A stretch of 64,000 nucleotides of DNA from Lineus longissimus (taxonomy: Eukaryota > Nemertea > Pilidiophora > Heteronemertea > Lineidae). The stretch lies in assembly GCF_910592395.1 (NCBI RefSeq), contig NC_088314.1:10170001-10234000 (forward strand). Direction: 5' to 3'. Both the position numbers and the translations under genes were made by a program. Shown here one piece after another: positions 44,782 through 57,850 of this stretch. How positions within the stretch are numbered: position 1 is the first letter of the stretch; the number at the start of each line of letters is the position of its first letter. Below the pieces are notes generated by a model. It was not told the DNA's origin, did no database searches, and saw only the letters and a program-made list of their open reading frames with translations.

Positions 44782-45599
44782 GTACTAAATTTTTTTATGT
44801 GTAATGGACAGATGGGAATCTAATGATTCCGAAAATATTGCATAAAGTTGTAAAAAGTTTAATCAAGGTTGACCAATCCATTATTAGTCTCCGCCATCGG
44901 CTGAGACTTTTGTATTAGGGTATTATTCTCCTCAAGAAATTATTCCAGCAAACTCTCGTCCCCAGGTGAAAGCTTCATATGTACATGAACACGGCAATGC
45001 ATTGCAAAACATCGATAAAACGAGGGTGTCCATGAACTAAGAAGTCAATCTGGGTAACAGCCGCGAAAGTGCTATGGGCATGCATAGCGCAATACATGTA
45101 AATCTTTAACCAATAAACCTCACCATACCGGCACGATGACTGGTGCCCCGCGTTATGTGTATTACATATTGGCTGCACGTATGGAGGAACGTAACGGATA
45201 AAGACCAGGGACTAGTCTACACCATCGAAGCATTTTTCTATAAAACCTAATATTTGGAGTTTATGGGCTATGAAATAAGCAAAAACGGCAGTGAATTAAA
45301 GTAGCTGAGTTTCAAGAATGTGTTCTTCCCTTCTGGACACTTTATGTTGCCTTGATCAGTCGTATTTCGCACATAAACCATCGCTTCGCTGAAGTGAAAG
45401 TGCGATGTTTTTGTTTTGTTTTTGTCAACATGCATGGCTGTGTGCATATGAGGCGGAGACTCCAGAGTCTGCAAAGACTCAACTGACAATTCTAGTTTAA
45501 TTTGAGGACAGTGACGACAAGAAAGAAATTTTCAGAGCTGCATTGAACATTTGGGTAACGTCATTGGTGACGTCTTTTGGCCCACAACAATGCATGTAG
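44782..45599. other. intergenic, no feature seen
   Basis: Nothing recognised. Confidence 0.35.
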
Positions 45600-45779
45600 T
45601 AGTAGAACCTCTCTATTAAGGACACCCACGGGACTGAAACGTACTGTCCTTGATAGAGAGGTGTCCTGATAAGAGAGGTCAAATTGAATGGTAACAACCA
45701 ATTTGGGACCAAAACTAGTGTCCTTAATAGAGAGGGTGTCCTTATTAGAGAGGTGTCCGCTAAGGGAGGTTCTACTGTA
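45600..45779 (+). mobile_element. pogo-like MITE, copy 6
   Basis: AGTAGAACCTCTC to GAGGTTCTACTGTA, near-consensus 180 bases. Confidence 0.8.
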
Positions 45780-46485
45780 CTTGGAATTTGCATTTGAAAG
45801 GGGACGTCAGATATCGTCATGAGTGGGAACATGCTTTGCGCATTGATTTGGGAAACATAAAACCATATTTTGTTTATTCAGCTACGGATGGTGCTGAGGA
45901 TTTTAGGAATGACTAAACAACCTGTATGTCTGTGATCTTTAGTTTATCAGCTTTCTTGGCGTGGTGTTTATGTACAAATAGTCCAGCGCACCAATGAGCA
46001 CTGGTCCATTGAAAAAGAGGTGCTCGGCCCAATCTGGGAAACGTTGCTCCGCTATCAACTGTCCACGTCTATAGAAAGCTTGTTTGGAGTTGTTTGAATG
46101 TTGTAAAGTGATAGGAGGCTGTGTCCTGGTGAAACAGATTTGTCCTGGTGTCCAAAGCTAGTCTTGCAGTATTGCCTCTGCATAGAAATAGTCACCGCAC
46201 ATTTCCTCACAGAGGAAATACTGATACTGCCCATAAAGGTTCGAACTTTCACATTTTGCTATGAATGTGTATTGGAAAATACCATTCTGACAATCACTCC
46301 TAATATGAATCATGTCTAGTGAGTGGGGGATTGGATATAGATTAGAAAGTATGTTCTTGGTGTTTTGTCATGGTGATGACAAGCATGTAAAACCAGGCAT
46401 CTGCCAGGGTCAGTATGGGACCAGTGAAGTTCGACTTTTCATAATGTTCATACACACAATTGACTATAATGAAGTTCTCATTAAA

Positions 46486-46677
46486 TAGAGTAGAACCTCT
46501 CTATTAAGGACACCCTCGGGACTGACTAGTGCTGTCCTTAATAGAGAGGTGTCCTCTCTTTTAAGGACAGCACTTGTCAAATTGAATGGAAACCACCAAT
46601 TTGGAACCAAAACTAGTGTCCTTAATAGAGAGGATGTCCTTAATAGAGAGGTGTCCGCTAAGGGAGGTTCCACTGTA
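46486..46677 (+). mobile_element. pogo-like MITE, copy 7
   Basis: AGAGTAGAACCTCTC to GAGGTTCCACTGTA with a local inversion or patch (TTTTAAGGACAGCACTTG) in the middle. Confidence 0.78.
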
Positions 46678-47379
46678 GTTTTGTTTCTTGTCTAAAAGTA
46701 TCTGGTACTGAAATGTTTCATACTTTAACCATTGTGGTGGTAACAATAATGTTGCTTTCTTTAAATGACTGCCTCTGTTAGGAAGTTTTGTTCAACCTTC
46801 TGTATCTTCCAGACTGTACGTCTTGTGTGCAATCTGTTTTTGTCCTAAAGATCTCGGTGGACTAGCATCCGAAGTCATATTCCCGAAAGGGACTCTTCCA
46901 CTCATTTTGTCTGGTGGATATGTTGATTAGAGGTAATATGTCTCATCCAACACTATGCTGGACAGAAGTATCTTCAGTTGAATGTTACCATTTAATTCTG
47001 CAATATGTGAGAAGTATGTAACCATCAAAACCAGGAGCAACTCTGCTTAAAACTTTCTTGAAAAAAGCCAGAGATCATCTCAGCTGATATGCAGCAAAAG
47101 TTCTGCTCTTCCATATGGCCACCGATGTAACCTGCATCGCATAAATGGCAGCCATGAATTTTTTTTCGCCGTGCCACCAGTCAGCAGTACAAAAGTAAAG
47201 TTTGTTGAACATAGTGTCACCCCTAATGAAAGGGCCAGCCAGAATTGACTTAGAGAAATTCTTTACTCCCAAATCTCTAATGCCAGGTACCAGGCAAGAA
47301 GGGAGTGTGAACCCTATATCTTACCAGTTTGTGACTAACCAACGGGCCGCACCAAAGAGCTACCAATTTTGATCTTTCG

Positions 47380-47415
47380 ATCACAAGGCAGACACCTTAA
47401 CCACTACACCATTGG
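47380..47415 (-). mobile_element. possible tRNA-derived SINE fragment
   Basis: Minus strand CAATGGTGTAGTGGTTAAGG then TGTCTGCCTTGTGATCGAAA resembles the 5' half of a tRNA (A box plus anticodon arm). No complete cloverleaf, so a SINE head rather than a tRNA gene. Confidence 0.4.
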
Positions 47416-47682
47416 TATCGGCAGTAAGGTCTGGTGTATTTTGTACGCTTTTCCACCAACTGTGGTATATATTTTGTGATAAGTGTGGAAGAGGCTTGTA
47501 TGATCTGCATTTGTCCTCAGTGAAGAAATTTGAAGCATTCCAATTCGCATATTCATCTTTGTTGGACTCTGTCACGGTTGTAAAATTTCTCTTTGAATTT
47601 CTTTCTCAATCGATGCCCTATCAGTCATACATGTAGTTGTGAAATTTTCACAAATGAATAAGTGATAAGTAGTTATATAAAC

Positions 47683-47863
47683 TCCAGTAGGACCTCTCTA
47701 TTAAGACCGCTTTGGGACTGACAAATACTGTCCTTAATTGAGAGGTGTCCTGATTACAGAGGCCAATTTAAACGGAAAGGAACAGTTTCGGACTAAAAGC
47801 AGTGTTCTAAATGGAGAGGGTGTCCTTAATAGAGAGGTGTACGCTAAGGGTGATTCCACTGTA
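47683..47863 (+). mobile_element. pogo-like MITE, copy 8 (decayed)
   Basis: CCAGTAGGACCTCTC to GATTCCACTGTA with many substitutions; an older insertion. Confidence 0.7.
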
Positions 47864-49194
47864 TATGATTGCAGCAAAACTGAGTCTCATTAGAGAAGCA
47901 TTGTATGGTCTGGTAATGTGCATAGAAAACTTAAGGCTGCATGACGTAATCCCTGTGGTCGTATGTCACAAACTGGGCCAAAAAGTGTTACATGCCAAAA
48001 ATGACCCATTTTCCAATATTAATTCCTTGTATGTATGTATGCATTGTCTTCTGTTTGCTGTAGTTCCTTTGTCATTATCTAATTTTCTCTTTGCTGGAAA
48101 ATTAAGTGAACATGGAATGCCAACTGAATAATGCATTAGAACCCGAAGACAAAAACGACGTTTTCTCAAAATCAATGTTTATTATTCAAAATAACATAAC
48201 TCTTTTTTTTGCGGACCGTTTTCCATTCTGATTGTTGCAGGTTGTTCAGAAAACCCAACTCTACCCAAAACACACAAATATTAAGTAAGGTGATGATGCA
48301 TAAATCATTGACCAAACTTTGAAAATCATTTAAAAAATCTTCCGGAAGTACACCACCTGGTTTCCTCCGAGGTGAAAACTGAGTATGCGGGTGTACTATG
48401 GCAGAGGTAATTTTGTAAAGAAGACAATTAAACCTGCTAAGAAGACTTCAACATGTGCTTCATGAGAGCTCAATGTAAACTGAATCCGTTTGTAATCCAT
48501 ATTTGGGATGTTTGTGCTCATTGACTGTGCACTTCACTAGAATTGCTCTGTATCTGTCTTGTTTATTGGCCTAAATTAGCAGAGTTGTAAAAATCAATAT
48601 AAAAAGTTTGTGTGTAATAGAACAGTGATTAGGAGGATAAAATGTGTTTGACATGTTTGAAGTTCCTGTTCTGGAAATTACCAAGTAGATTTTGGTTTTG
48701 ATACATTCCAGTTCTTTCCCATTATTGGGGGAACCGAGATTGAATTATATGTGAGAAACCCTTACAGTTCTGTTGCATTTCTTATTGGCGAGAAATGCAT
48801 AATTGAGATTCCTAACCCTTTCACTGCCAGGTTCAGACAGATGCTGTGGCTGGCCAGCAACTCATGTGATTTCATATTCTTATAAAAAAAGAACTGAAAG
48901 TGCTTTTTTCATCAGATTGTTTTATACTATTCATTGAGATTTTGTCGTCACATTCAACCACGGTAAACTGATTTTTTTAACCCTTTAGGCCATTGCTTGT
49001 GACCGACTAACCCGAACATGGCAATGTTGGTCTCATTTGATTGGCATTGTCGACAGCTTGCTCAGATGTTCTCTTAGACTCGAATAATAGAAGAACAACG
49101 ATGTTACGATAAACATCAACATATTCAAAGGTTTAATGAATTTTGTTTAGAAAAACAGTGGTCAATAAAAACTACACCGTCATAATATGATAAT
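47864..49194. other. intergenic, no gene seen
   Basis: Two TTAACCCTTT / AACCCTTTCACTGCCAG stubs near 48812 and 48980 look like ends of TTAA-type elements, without partners that I could place. Confidence 0.35.
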
Positions 49195-49735
49195 AATAAT
49201 AATGTCTATTATTTATAAAGCGCTACTCAGTACGAATTGCTGTTTAAGCGCTATTTGTTAATTCTCCACTCATTGTCACTGATAATGTCTCTCGAATAGC
49301 TAACACTTCAAGCGTTTCTTAAATGTGTCCGCATTTTCAATCGTAGCTAGTTCCGTTGGCAACTCATTCCACAGCTGTACAGCGGACGCTAAAAAAAAAC
49401 TGCGATCCCGTAGAGCGTCTTTGTTCATATTACGGCCAATTTCGGGGATCCTTCATCCATCGAACGTGTGGTACGAGGGCAACCCAGATGTTTTACCAGC
49501 TGTTCTAGGTAAACTTGTGCCCTTCCATGTAAGATCTTATGAGTCAAGTTGATGATTTTGTACTCGGTACGCAAGTGTACTGGTAGCCTGTGTTGCTCCT
49601 TGAATATTGGTGTCATATGGTCCCGTTTACGTGTTTTACTAATAAGCCTGGCTGCTGCATTCTGCACCTTTTGCATTGGAGCAATGGTTATCTTGGGAAA
49701 ACCATGCAACAGAGTGTTATTATAGTCCATGCGAG
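49195..49735 (-). pseudogene. CR1/L2-like reverse transcriptase C-terminal fragment
   Basis: Minus strand from 49730: MDYNNTLLHGFPK, MQKVQNAAARLISKTRKRD, LPVHLRTEYKIINLTHKILHG, typical of the region after the RT core in CR1/L2 elements. Frame breaks at about 49425 into continuing homologous sequence; 3' tail GCGCTTTATAAATAATAG and (ATT)n at 49195. 5'-truncated dead copy. Confidence 0.85.
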
Positions 49736-49864
49736 AATAAACTAGAAGCTTAATTGGAATATGTTTGGAAGAATGTTGGATTTAAAATCGATAAAGCTCT
49801 GTACCTAGGTGACCTCGTTCAGTCATCTCGTTGGTCAGCAGTGTTTTCAAGTAGACAGCGCCTT

Positions 49865-50175
49865 TAACTCTTTCAGCCCTACGCACGAGATATCTCGGCA
49901 GGGTGTTCATGTTCAAATCTCCTACAGCCGAGATATCTCGGCAGGCTCAATAGTTAGAGAAACGGCATCGATTGACGATCCCAAGCGATCGCCATGCCAT
50001 CTGCAGCCATTCTACATGAATCAGCTAGATCAGCAGGCAATATTCAGTGTATGGAGTTGTTCGTAGATGGCGTGTTGAGTGTTAAACGGGATTCCCCCAC
50101 GTGTACTTTCACTGCGGAAAAATCGCCCAGGAGTTGGGTACTAGGGTAGCAGAAACCGCCCAGGGCTGAAAGAGT
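49865..50175. mobile_element. TTAA-flanked piggyBac-like MITE
   Basis: TTAACTCTTTCAGCCCT and AGGGCTGAAAGAGTT are inverted ends. Twice contains the palindrome CGAGATATCTCG. No coding content. Confidence 0.65.
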
Positions 50176-50211
50176 TGAGGATTTTTCATTGCTCACAGTG
50201 AATAACAGTTT

Positions 50212-50417
50212 TTAAGGGTTGAACATAGGCAGAACCATTTAAGCTTGAACTTGAAATCCTAAAACACCTAGAACTCTTTCAAAATGAACTGAATGCCCAT
50301 TCAAAACCTGGGAGTCTATTCCCTGGAAAACAAAGAACTGACTTCCACCCTTGAAATTGGCATTCGAATATCGAGTTCTTGTCAAAATGGGGGTGCCTTT
50401 TATAGTGAACCCTTTAA
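50212..50417. mobile_element. foldback MITE family C, copy 1
   Basis: TTTAAGGGTTGAACATAGG to TATAGTGAACCCTTTAAA, with inner TAGAACTCTTTCAAAA. Diverged relative of 58341. Confidence 0.6.
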
Positions 50418-50705
50418 AATGTTTTTCAAACATAAAACCTGACTGTTGAAAGGTGTGTTTTCATAAAATCGCATGAAAAGCACTTAGCAAGATGGCAGCC
50501 AGCGCTGATGGTTGATGTCCCTATTGGTTGTGTCGGGAAGCTAACGTGTTGCTCATCATCTGAACAGTTCTTGGCATTTTGATATGTTGCATTGAAAATC
50601 GAAATGATGTTGAAAGGTTAAATAGTATTATAATGAAAATATAAGCACCTGAATGTCATCAAGAATTGACAAAGACTAAGAATATGGAAGCAGCACTTTA
50701 TCTAG

Positions 50706-50868
50706 TACAGTAGAACCTCTCCCGTAGGACACCCTTAAGACTGACATATGCTGTCCTTATTAGAGAGGTGTCCTGATTACAGAGGTCAAATTGAATGGAA
50801 ACAGCCAATTTGGGACCAAAACTAGTGTCCTTAATAGAGAGGTGTCCGCTAAGGGAGGTTACACTGTA
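50706..50868 (+). mobile_element. pogo-like MITE, copy 9
   Basis: TACAGTAGAACCTCTC to GGAGGTTACACTGTA. Confidence 0.78.
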
Positions 50869-51705
50869 CTAGGTGCCAAGTTCTGACAATAGGGCACTTA
50901 CAAGATACGTGGCTTCCTTTTCAATGGCGATCACTCCATTGGCTGGTTGTTACTTGATTCTTGATTTTTGTCACAAAATACATGCCTCAGATAGGTTTAC
51001 TGATTCAGTATAGTAACTTTAATTGAGCTAATTAGGAAATGGTATATAATCGAGGTTCTAATACTCCTCTTCGACATGTGAGAGCTCAATATCACACCTG
51101 AACACAGTCAATGAAATGCAGTGTCGAGGACTCCAATATCTTTTGAGTAAATTGATAAATATAGTTATCTACAGTTCTAATTTGAGTTTTAGTTCAGGAA
51201 TATTTGTGCCACCGTTTAAAAAAAGATAAGTTTTTGACAATTTTGAAGTTCAAAAGTTCTTAGTTTTCATCAATTCTTGATAACATAAATGTAAAACATT
51301 TCTGTATAAACTTGGTGTTGGATTATCCTATGTACTATGTGTAATTATATATGCTAATTTGCATATAAGGGCTTGGTGCTATGTAATAAATGTATATAAT
51401 ATTATGACATGTATGAGAATAAAATATGCAATTTTCCAGTTGAAATGTGTTTTTATGTGTTCGTTGAACTTTTGCATCCTAAGAGAAACGACATGGGTTG
51501 GAGCATTAATGACATGGCGATACACCAGTGCACACTCAGTGGATCAAGCTGAGAACTCACCGTACTCTTTAAGACAGGGCTAACCTGACCCCATTGGCTA
51601 CGAGACCTGGTATTTCCCTATGCTTCGTTGAAGATGGACCCAGCCTGACAGTAGCAACATCTCTTGTACTCCTGACCACATTAGATCCTATTCTCGTGGA
51701 GAGCT
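50869..51705. other. intergenic, no feature seen
   Basis: AT-rich, no gene or repeat recognised. Confidence 0.4.
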
Positions 51706-51919
51706 GGGGCCGGTTGCACAAAAGTAAAAAATAGTTAAAAATCACTGTTAGTTTATCTTGGCGTTAACTTAACTCCAAAAAGTTAATTTGGGTTGCAAGA
51801 AAGAAAATAATTTAAAAGAAGCGTTAAGTTTAAACGCTAACTTTAACTGACCTCCTAACCCCAAGATAAATCCCTATTTTGGAGTTAGCTGAAACAAAAT
51901 GGCGGATAACCGGGCCCTG
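51706..51919. mobile_element. MITE with GGGGCCGGTT ends
   Basis: GGGGCCGGTTGCACAAAAG at the left and AACCGGGCCC at the right, with inner pairing TTATCTTGGCGTTAACTT / CCTAACCCCAAGATAAA. Similar GGGCC-end MITEs are common in animals. Confidence 0.55.
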
Positions 51920-51929
51920 ATTTTTTCCT

Positions 51930-52480
51930 TTTCCCTTTGAAGACGGACCCAACCTGACAGTAGCATCTGTTGACCAAACTAGAGCCCATTGTCTTGGAGA
52001 GTGCTGGTATTTCCTTGTGCTCTTGAAGACAGACCCAACCTCACTGTAGCATCTGTTGACCAAACTAGAGCCCATTGTCTTGGAGAGTGCTGGTATTTCC
52101 TTGTGCTCTTAAAGACCGACCATACCTGACAGTAGCATCCCTTGACCAAACTAGAGCCATTGCCTTGGAGAGCGCTGATATTTACTTGTGCTCTTAAAGA
52201 CCGACCATACCTGACAGTAGCATCTCTTGACCAAACTCGAGGCCATTGTCTTGGAGAGTACTGGTATTTCCTTGCGCTCTTAAAGACAGACCCAACCTCA
52301 CAGTAGCAAAGTCCCTTGACCAAACTACCGTCAACTGCCTCGGCGAGCGCTGATATTTCCTTGTGCTCTTCAAGACAGACCCATCCTGACAGTAGCAACG
52401 TCCCTTCACCAAACTAGAGCCCATTGTCTTGGAGAGGGCTGATATTTCCTTCTTGCCTTGAAGAGAGACACAACGTGAGA
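51930..52480. repeat. 88-bp tandem repeat leading into the 120-bp array
   Basis: About six units of AAGACAGACCCAACCTGACA..GTAGCATCTGTTGACC..CTTGGAGAGTGCTGGTATTTCC, a shorter cousin of the 120-bp unit lacking its CTTGGATGGAGACAGC half. Confidence 0.85.
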
Positions 52481-55280
52481 GTAGGGAAGTTTCTTCTCCT
52501 TGGATGGAGACAGCTCTTGTTCCAGGGACAATATTTGAGCCCACTGTCTTTGACAACGACTATATTTCCTTGTGCCCTTCAAGACAGCTGCAACCTGACA
52601 GTCGGAAATTCCTTATCCTTGGAGGAAAAAAACTCTTGCACGAAGCACAACATCCGAGCCAAGAGTCTTTGACAGAGTGGATATAGACGCAACCTAACAG
52701 AAGTTTCCTGTCCTTGGATGGGGACAACTCTTGTTAGAAGAACAACATCAGAGCCAACTGTCTTTGACGGAGCGGATACTTCCTTGTGCCTTTGAAGAGA
52801 GACGCAACCTTAGTGTTGGGAAGTTTCTTGTCCTTGGATGGAGACAGCTCTTGTTCCAGGGACAATAGTCGAGCCCACTGTCTTTGACAGCGACTATATT
52901 TCCTTGTGCCCTTGAAGACCGACACAACCTGAGTGTAGGGAAGTTTCTTCTCCATTGATTGAGACAGCACTTCTTCCAGGGACAATATTCGAGCCCACTG
53001 TCTTTGAAAACGACCATATTTCCTTGTGCTTTTGAAGATAGCCGCAACCTGACATTGGGAAAGTCATTGTCCTTGGAGGAAAAATACTCTTGCACGAAGC
53101 ACAACATCCGAGCCGAGTGTCTTTGACAGAGTGGATATAGACGCAACCTAACAGAAGGGAAGTTTCCTATCCTTGGATGGGGACAACTCTTGTTAGAAGA
53201 ACAACGTCAGAGCCAACTGTTTTTGACCGAGCGGTTACTTCCTTGTGGCTTTGAAGACAGACGCAACCTTAGTGTAGAGAAGTTTCTTGTCCTTGGATGG
53301 AGACAACTTTTATTCCAAGGATAATATTCGAGCCCACTGTCTTTGACAGCGACTATATTTGCTTCTCCCCTTCAAGACAGACACAGCCTTAGAGTTGGGA
53401 AGTTTCTTGTCCTTGGATGGAGACAGCTCTTGTTCCAGGGACAATATTCGAGCCAACTGTCTTTGACAGCAACTATATTTCATTGTGCCCTTGAAGACAG
53501 CAGTAACCTGACAGTGGGGAAGTTTCCTGTCCTTGGATGGTGACAACTCGTGTTAGAAGAACAACATCAGAGCCAACTGTCTTTGGCCGAGCGGATACTT
53601 CCATGTGCCTTTGAAGAGAGACGCAACCTGGCAGTGGGGAAGTTTCCTGTTCTTTGTGTGGAGACAGCTCTTGTTCCAGGGACATATTCGAGCCCACTGT
53701 CCTTGACAGCGACTATATTCCCTTGTGCCTTAGAAGATAGACACAACCTGAGAGTAGGGAAGTTTCTTGTCCTTGGATGGAGACACCTCTTGTTCCAGGG
53801 TCAATATTCGAACCCACTGTCTTTGACAACGACATTATTTCCTGGTGCCTTTGAAGACAGATGCAACCTTAGAGTTGGGAAGTTTCTTGTCCTTGGATGG
53901 AGACAGCTCTTGTTCCAGGGACAATATTCGAGCCGACTGTCTTTGACAGCAACTATATTTCCTTGCGGCCTTGAAGACAGACGCAACCTTAGAGTAGGGA
54001 AGTTTCTTGTCCTTGGATGGAGACAGCTCTTGTTCCAGGGACAATATTCGAGCCGACTGTCTTTGACAGCGACTATATTTTCTTGTGGCCTTGAAGACAG
54101 ACGCAACCTTAGAGTAGGGAAGTTTCTTGTCCTTCGATGGATACAGCTCTTGTTCCAGGGACAATATTCAAGCCCACTGTCTTTGACAGCGACTATATTT
54201 CCTTGTGCCTTTGAAGACAGACGCAACCTGAGGGTAGGGAAGTTTCTTGTCCTTGGATGGAGAAAGCTCCCGTTCCAGGGACAATATTTGAGCCGACTGT
54301 CTTTGACAGCGACTATATTTCCTTGTGGCCTTGAAGACAGACACAACCAGAGAGTAGGGAAGTTTCTTGTTCTTGGATGGGGACAACTCTTGTTCTTGGG
54401 ACAATATTCGAGCCCACTGTCTTTGGCAACGACTATATTTCCTTGTGGCCTTGAAGAGAGACACAACCTGAGTGTAGGGAAGTTTCCTGTCAATGGCTGT
54501 GGGCAACTCTTGTTCTAGGGACAACATCTGAGCCCACTGTCTTTGACAGCGACTATATTTTTTTGTGGCCTTAAAGACAGACACAACCTGAGAGTAGGGA
54601 AGTTTCCTGTCCTTGGATGGGGACAACTCTTGTTCTAGGGACAGTATTCGAGCCCACTGTCTTTGACAGTGACTCAATTTCCTTGTGGCCTTGAAGACAG
54701 TCACAACCTGAGAGTAGGGAAGTTTCCTGTCCTTGGATGGGGACAACTCTTGTTCTAGGGACAGTATTCGAGCCCACTGTCTTTGACAGTGATTAAATTT
54801 CCTTGTGGCCTTGAAGACAGACACAACGTGAGAGTAGGGAAGTTTCTTGTCCTTCGATGGAGACACCTCCTGTTCCAGGGACATTATCCAGGCCCACTGT
54901 CTTTGTCAGTGACTATATTTCCTTGTGCCTTTGAAGACAAACGGAACCTGAGACTGGGGCAGTTTCTTGTCCTTGGAAGGAGACAACTCTTGTTCCATGG
55001 ACAATATTTGAGCCCACTGTCTTTGACAGTGACTATATTTCCTTGTGCCCTTGAAGACAGACTCAACCTTAGAGTAGGGAAGTTTCTTGTCCTTGGATGG
55101 GGACAACTCTTGTTCCATGGACAATAGTCGAGCCCAGCGTCTTTGACAGTGACTATATTTCCTTGTGCCTTTGAAGACAGACACAACCTGACAGTAGGGA
55201 AGTTTCTTGTATTTGGTCGGGGACAACTCTTGTACTAGGGACAATATTCGAGCTAGCCGTCTTTGACAGAGTGGAAACAA
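52480..55280. repeat. 120-bp tandem array, about 23 units, open on both strands
   Basis: AGTTTCTTGTCCTTGGATGG recurs at exactly 120-base steps from about 53281 to 55201, with less regular units before. Since 120 is divisible by 3, frames stay open: 322 codons on + (53550-54518), and 238 (54168-54884) and 230 (53801-54493) on minus in two different frames. The minus frame 54168-54884 has a 40-residue repeat containing LSLEQELSPSKDKKLPYSQV and FKATRKYSRCQRQWA, more protein-like than the + translation, but without splice or start evidence I treat the region as satellite DNA. Confidence 0.9.
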
Positions 55281-56095
55281 AACCCAGGTGATATGTGATG
55301 CCGCCTTTCATTACTAAAGAACCTTCTCGAAGAGCAGGAAGACTGAGAATGTGCCAAGCTGACACAGGTGACTTCTCTCTACCATCAAAAGATGCAATAA
55401 CTACATGTTCATACCAACATAGAAAGCCTTTCCCCATATATGCGGACTTCAACCCAGTAAGCCATTCCTGCCATGTGCACAGACTTGAATAACTCGACCA
55501 CAGGTTAGCATAATAACAGCCACCTGCAGTGTAACATCATTTGATTCTGCCTCGTGTCATCAATGAGACAAATTTTTAAGAGAAGAGAAAAAAAACAAAA
55601 GTTATTTTCAAATTGACATAATTTATTCCATACAAAATATACATTAAATATATATTTCTCCAATCTAGTGCTATGCCTACACTCATAGCTATGCCATTTT
55701 ACTGAGCAGTCTAACTCCATGAACACATCAAATAATCATTTACAAAATCAAGCAAACCAATCAGTATTGCTACATAGCGAAATAATAATTAACAAAATCA
55801 ACCGTTAATGAGTGGGAAAATGATATGAGCACAGGTATCATTTCAGAGGTCGATCCTCTGATTATTTAAGTCATGTACAGTAGGAAGAAACAATCTCACA
55901 GCCAAAATACACAATGATGTTTTGACAAGATCAGACAACAAAGTTGATATCAAAAACTTTTAATGACGTTGCACTCGATGTCCAGTCTGATTATGTTGCT
56001 TTTGTGCACGAATTCCGACAGAGTTCATTCAAAAATTGTCAAATTGTCAACATCTAATCATATCTACGTGATAGACTGCCGTTGAACAGTGCAGT
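55281..56095. other. intergenic, no gene seen
   Basis: Single-copy looking, AT-rich after 55560. Confidence 0.4.
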
Positions 56096-56457
56096 TGCCC
56101 CGATGAGGCCAGTGTGGACATTGCCCCGATGAGGCCAGTGTGGACATTGCCCCGATGAGGCCAGTGTGGACATTGCCCCGATGAGGCCAGTGTGGACATT
56201 GCCCCGATGAGGCCAGTGTGGACATTGCCCCGATGAGGCCAGTGTGGACATTGCCCCGATGAGGCCAGTGTGGACATTGCCCCGATGAGGCCAGTGTGGA
56301 CATTGCCCCGATGAGGCCAATGTGGACATTGCCCCGATGAGGCCAGTGTGGACATTGCCCCGATGAGGCCAGTGTGGACAGTGCCCTGATGAGGCCAGTG
56401 TGGACAGTGCCCTGATGAGGCCAGTGTGGACATTGCCCTGATGAGGCCAGTGTGGAC
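56096..56457 (+). repeat. 26-bp minisatellite, 14 units
   Basis: Unit GCCCCGATGAGGCCAGTG then TGGACATT, very uniform; last three units carry CCTGATG and GACAGT variants. 26 is not divisible by 3 and units lack stops, so all three minus frames are open; these are not genes. Confidence 0.95.
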
Positions 56458-57609
56458 ACTGGTGGAACATAGGCTTTGCCTCTTGTAAGTTTGGTTGTTT
56501 CCAGTGACCGACTAATTTATAGAAATATAAGTGATAATTAGGTAACAAGATATGCACCCGACACTCTGATATGTATTCTTCACTTTCTGATGTTAGGATA
56601 ATCATTTAGGATTTCTTTTTGGGTGAAATCACGTTATTTTTAACAAAAAAAAGTTTTTTTGCCAAAATGTCAAAAACTTTTTTCAAAATTGACTTGTGGG
56701 AAAAAATAAACTGTCAGATATCATGTGAATTATTGTGGCTTAATCACCACTGTCCTCACCCTGAAATTAAAAGCTCTTATTTGACAATCTGATGGTATTT
56801 TGCCATGATGATATGTCCATGTGATTGTCCAAACTTTGTCGCCAAATTCCTGACTATCTAATGAAACAACCTTAGGCTTCTTGTACATCAACGGATAGTG
56901 CCGAAGATGATCTACACATTGAAACTCGCGCCAATATCAAATCTGGATGAGCTAAAAAACTGCTGAAAGGAAATGTGGTGATATATCTGTACTCGGATTT
57001 CGCCAGGATGATAAACAAAACATCAGTACGGGTACACGACAAAAGTCGAGTACAGGGGCAGGAGGTTTCACCAGTACTCCATGGCATGCCACACAAGTCA
57101 CACACAGACAAGTCATGGTTGATAATTCAGAGCATCATATCTCAAGGCAACAGAATTGGTTTATAACTCCTCCATAAACTTATTTATACATTATCAATAC
57201 TTAAACAGCAACAGTTTAACATTTACGATATCTATGCTACCCCGAAACAATCGACTGTAAACCCCTTGTTTTCATGACCCTAGTTGTTGAACATTTTCTG
57301 CCCCCAAGAAAATATATACACTTTTGTAGACACTGTCCACAAACATACCAGGCTCGCAAAAATAACGGGGTTTACAAAAGTATCTAGTCTAGTTCACAAG
57401 ATGATATGCAACAGGCTGATATTTCTACAAAGATTCCTAGAAATCCTTATCCAGAATCACCTGGCAAACTTGCCCAGGAACTTCTGCGTAATTTATGCGT
57501 GAAATTCTGAATATCAATTCTCTCTAAAACACTGTACTAATATCACAGAACACCAAGCTTTGTCATCACCGTATATTTCTATTATCACAGGAAACATGCA
57601 AATCAAGCT
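56458..57609. other. intergenic, no gene seen
   Basis: No repeat or coding signal recognised. Confidence 0.35.
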
Positions 57610-57850
57610 TTCAAGGCCGACGCCGTTCGTTAAAAATTTTGAATTTGTAATTGAATTTAAAAATGTCCAATTGCGGAAATACGTACTAAATATAAATATC
57701 AACATTGCCGTTGTGTAGACTGATCTACAAATACTATGAATACCAAGTCTAAACAAATTTGTACTCATAATAACTGCACTACGGCATTGTGTATTAGTGG
57801 ATTTCTATTTAACTGGACCACAAGTAATTACGAACGGCGTACCCCTTTAA
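57610..57850 (-). mobile_element. TTAA-type MITE family A, copy 5
   Basis: Outside the duplicated block: AAGGCCGACGCCGTTCGTTA to GAACGGCGTACCCCTTTAA. Best-preserved terminal inverted repeats of the family here. Confidence 0.75.

Noticed and set aside
47380-47452. A tRNA gene on the minus strand
   Set aside because: Only the D-arm and anticodon-arm like half is convincing; no T-arm or acceptor pairing, so a SINE head is more likely.
53550-54884. Calling the 322-codon + or 238-codon minus frame a gene
   Set aside because: Open frames occur on both strands and in two minus frames because the unit is 120 bases; no start context or splice sites support one. Kept as a finding only.
56047-56605. 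Three overlapping minus frames of 128-183 codons reading CPHWPH repeats
   Set aside because: A 26-bp unit without stops opens all three frames with the same peptide; no codon signal can exist in all three.
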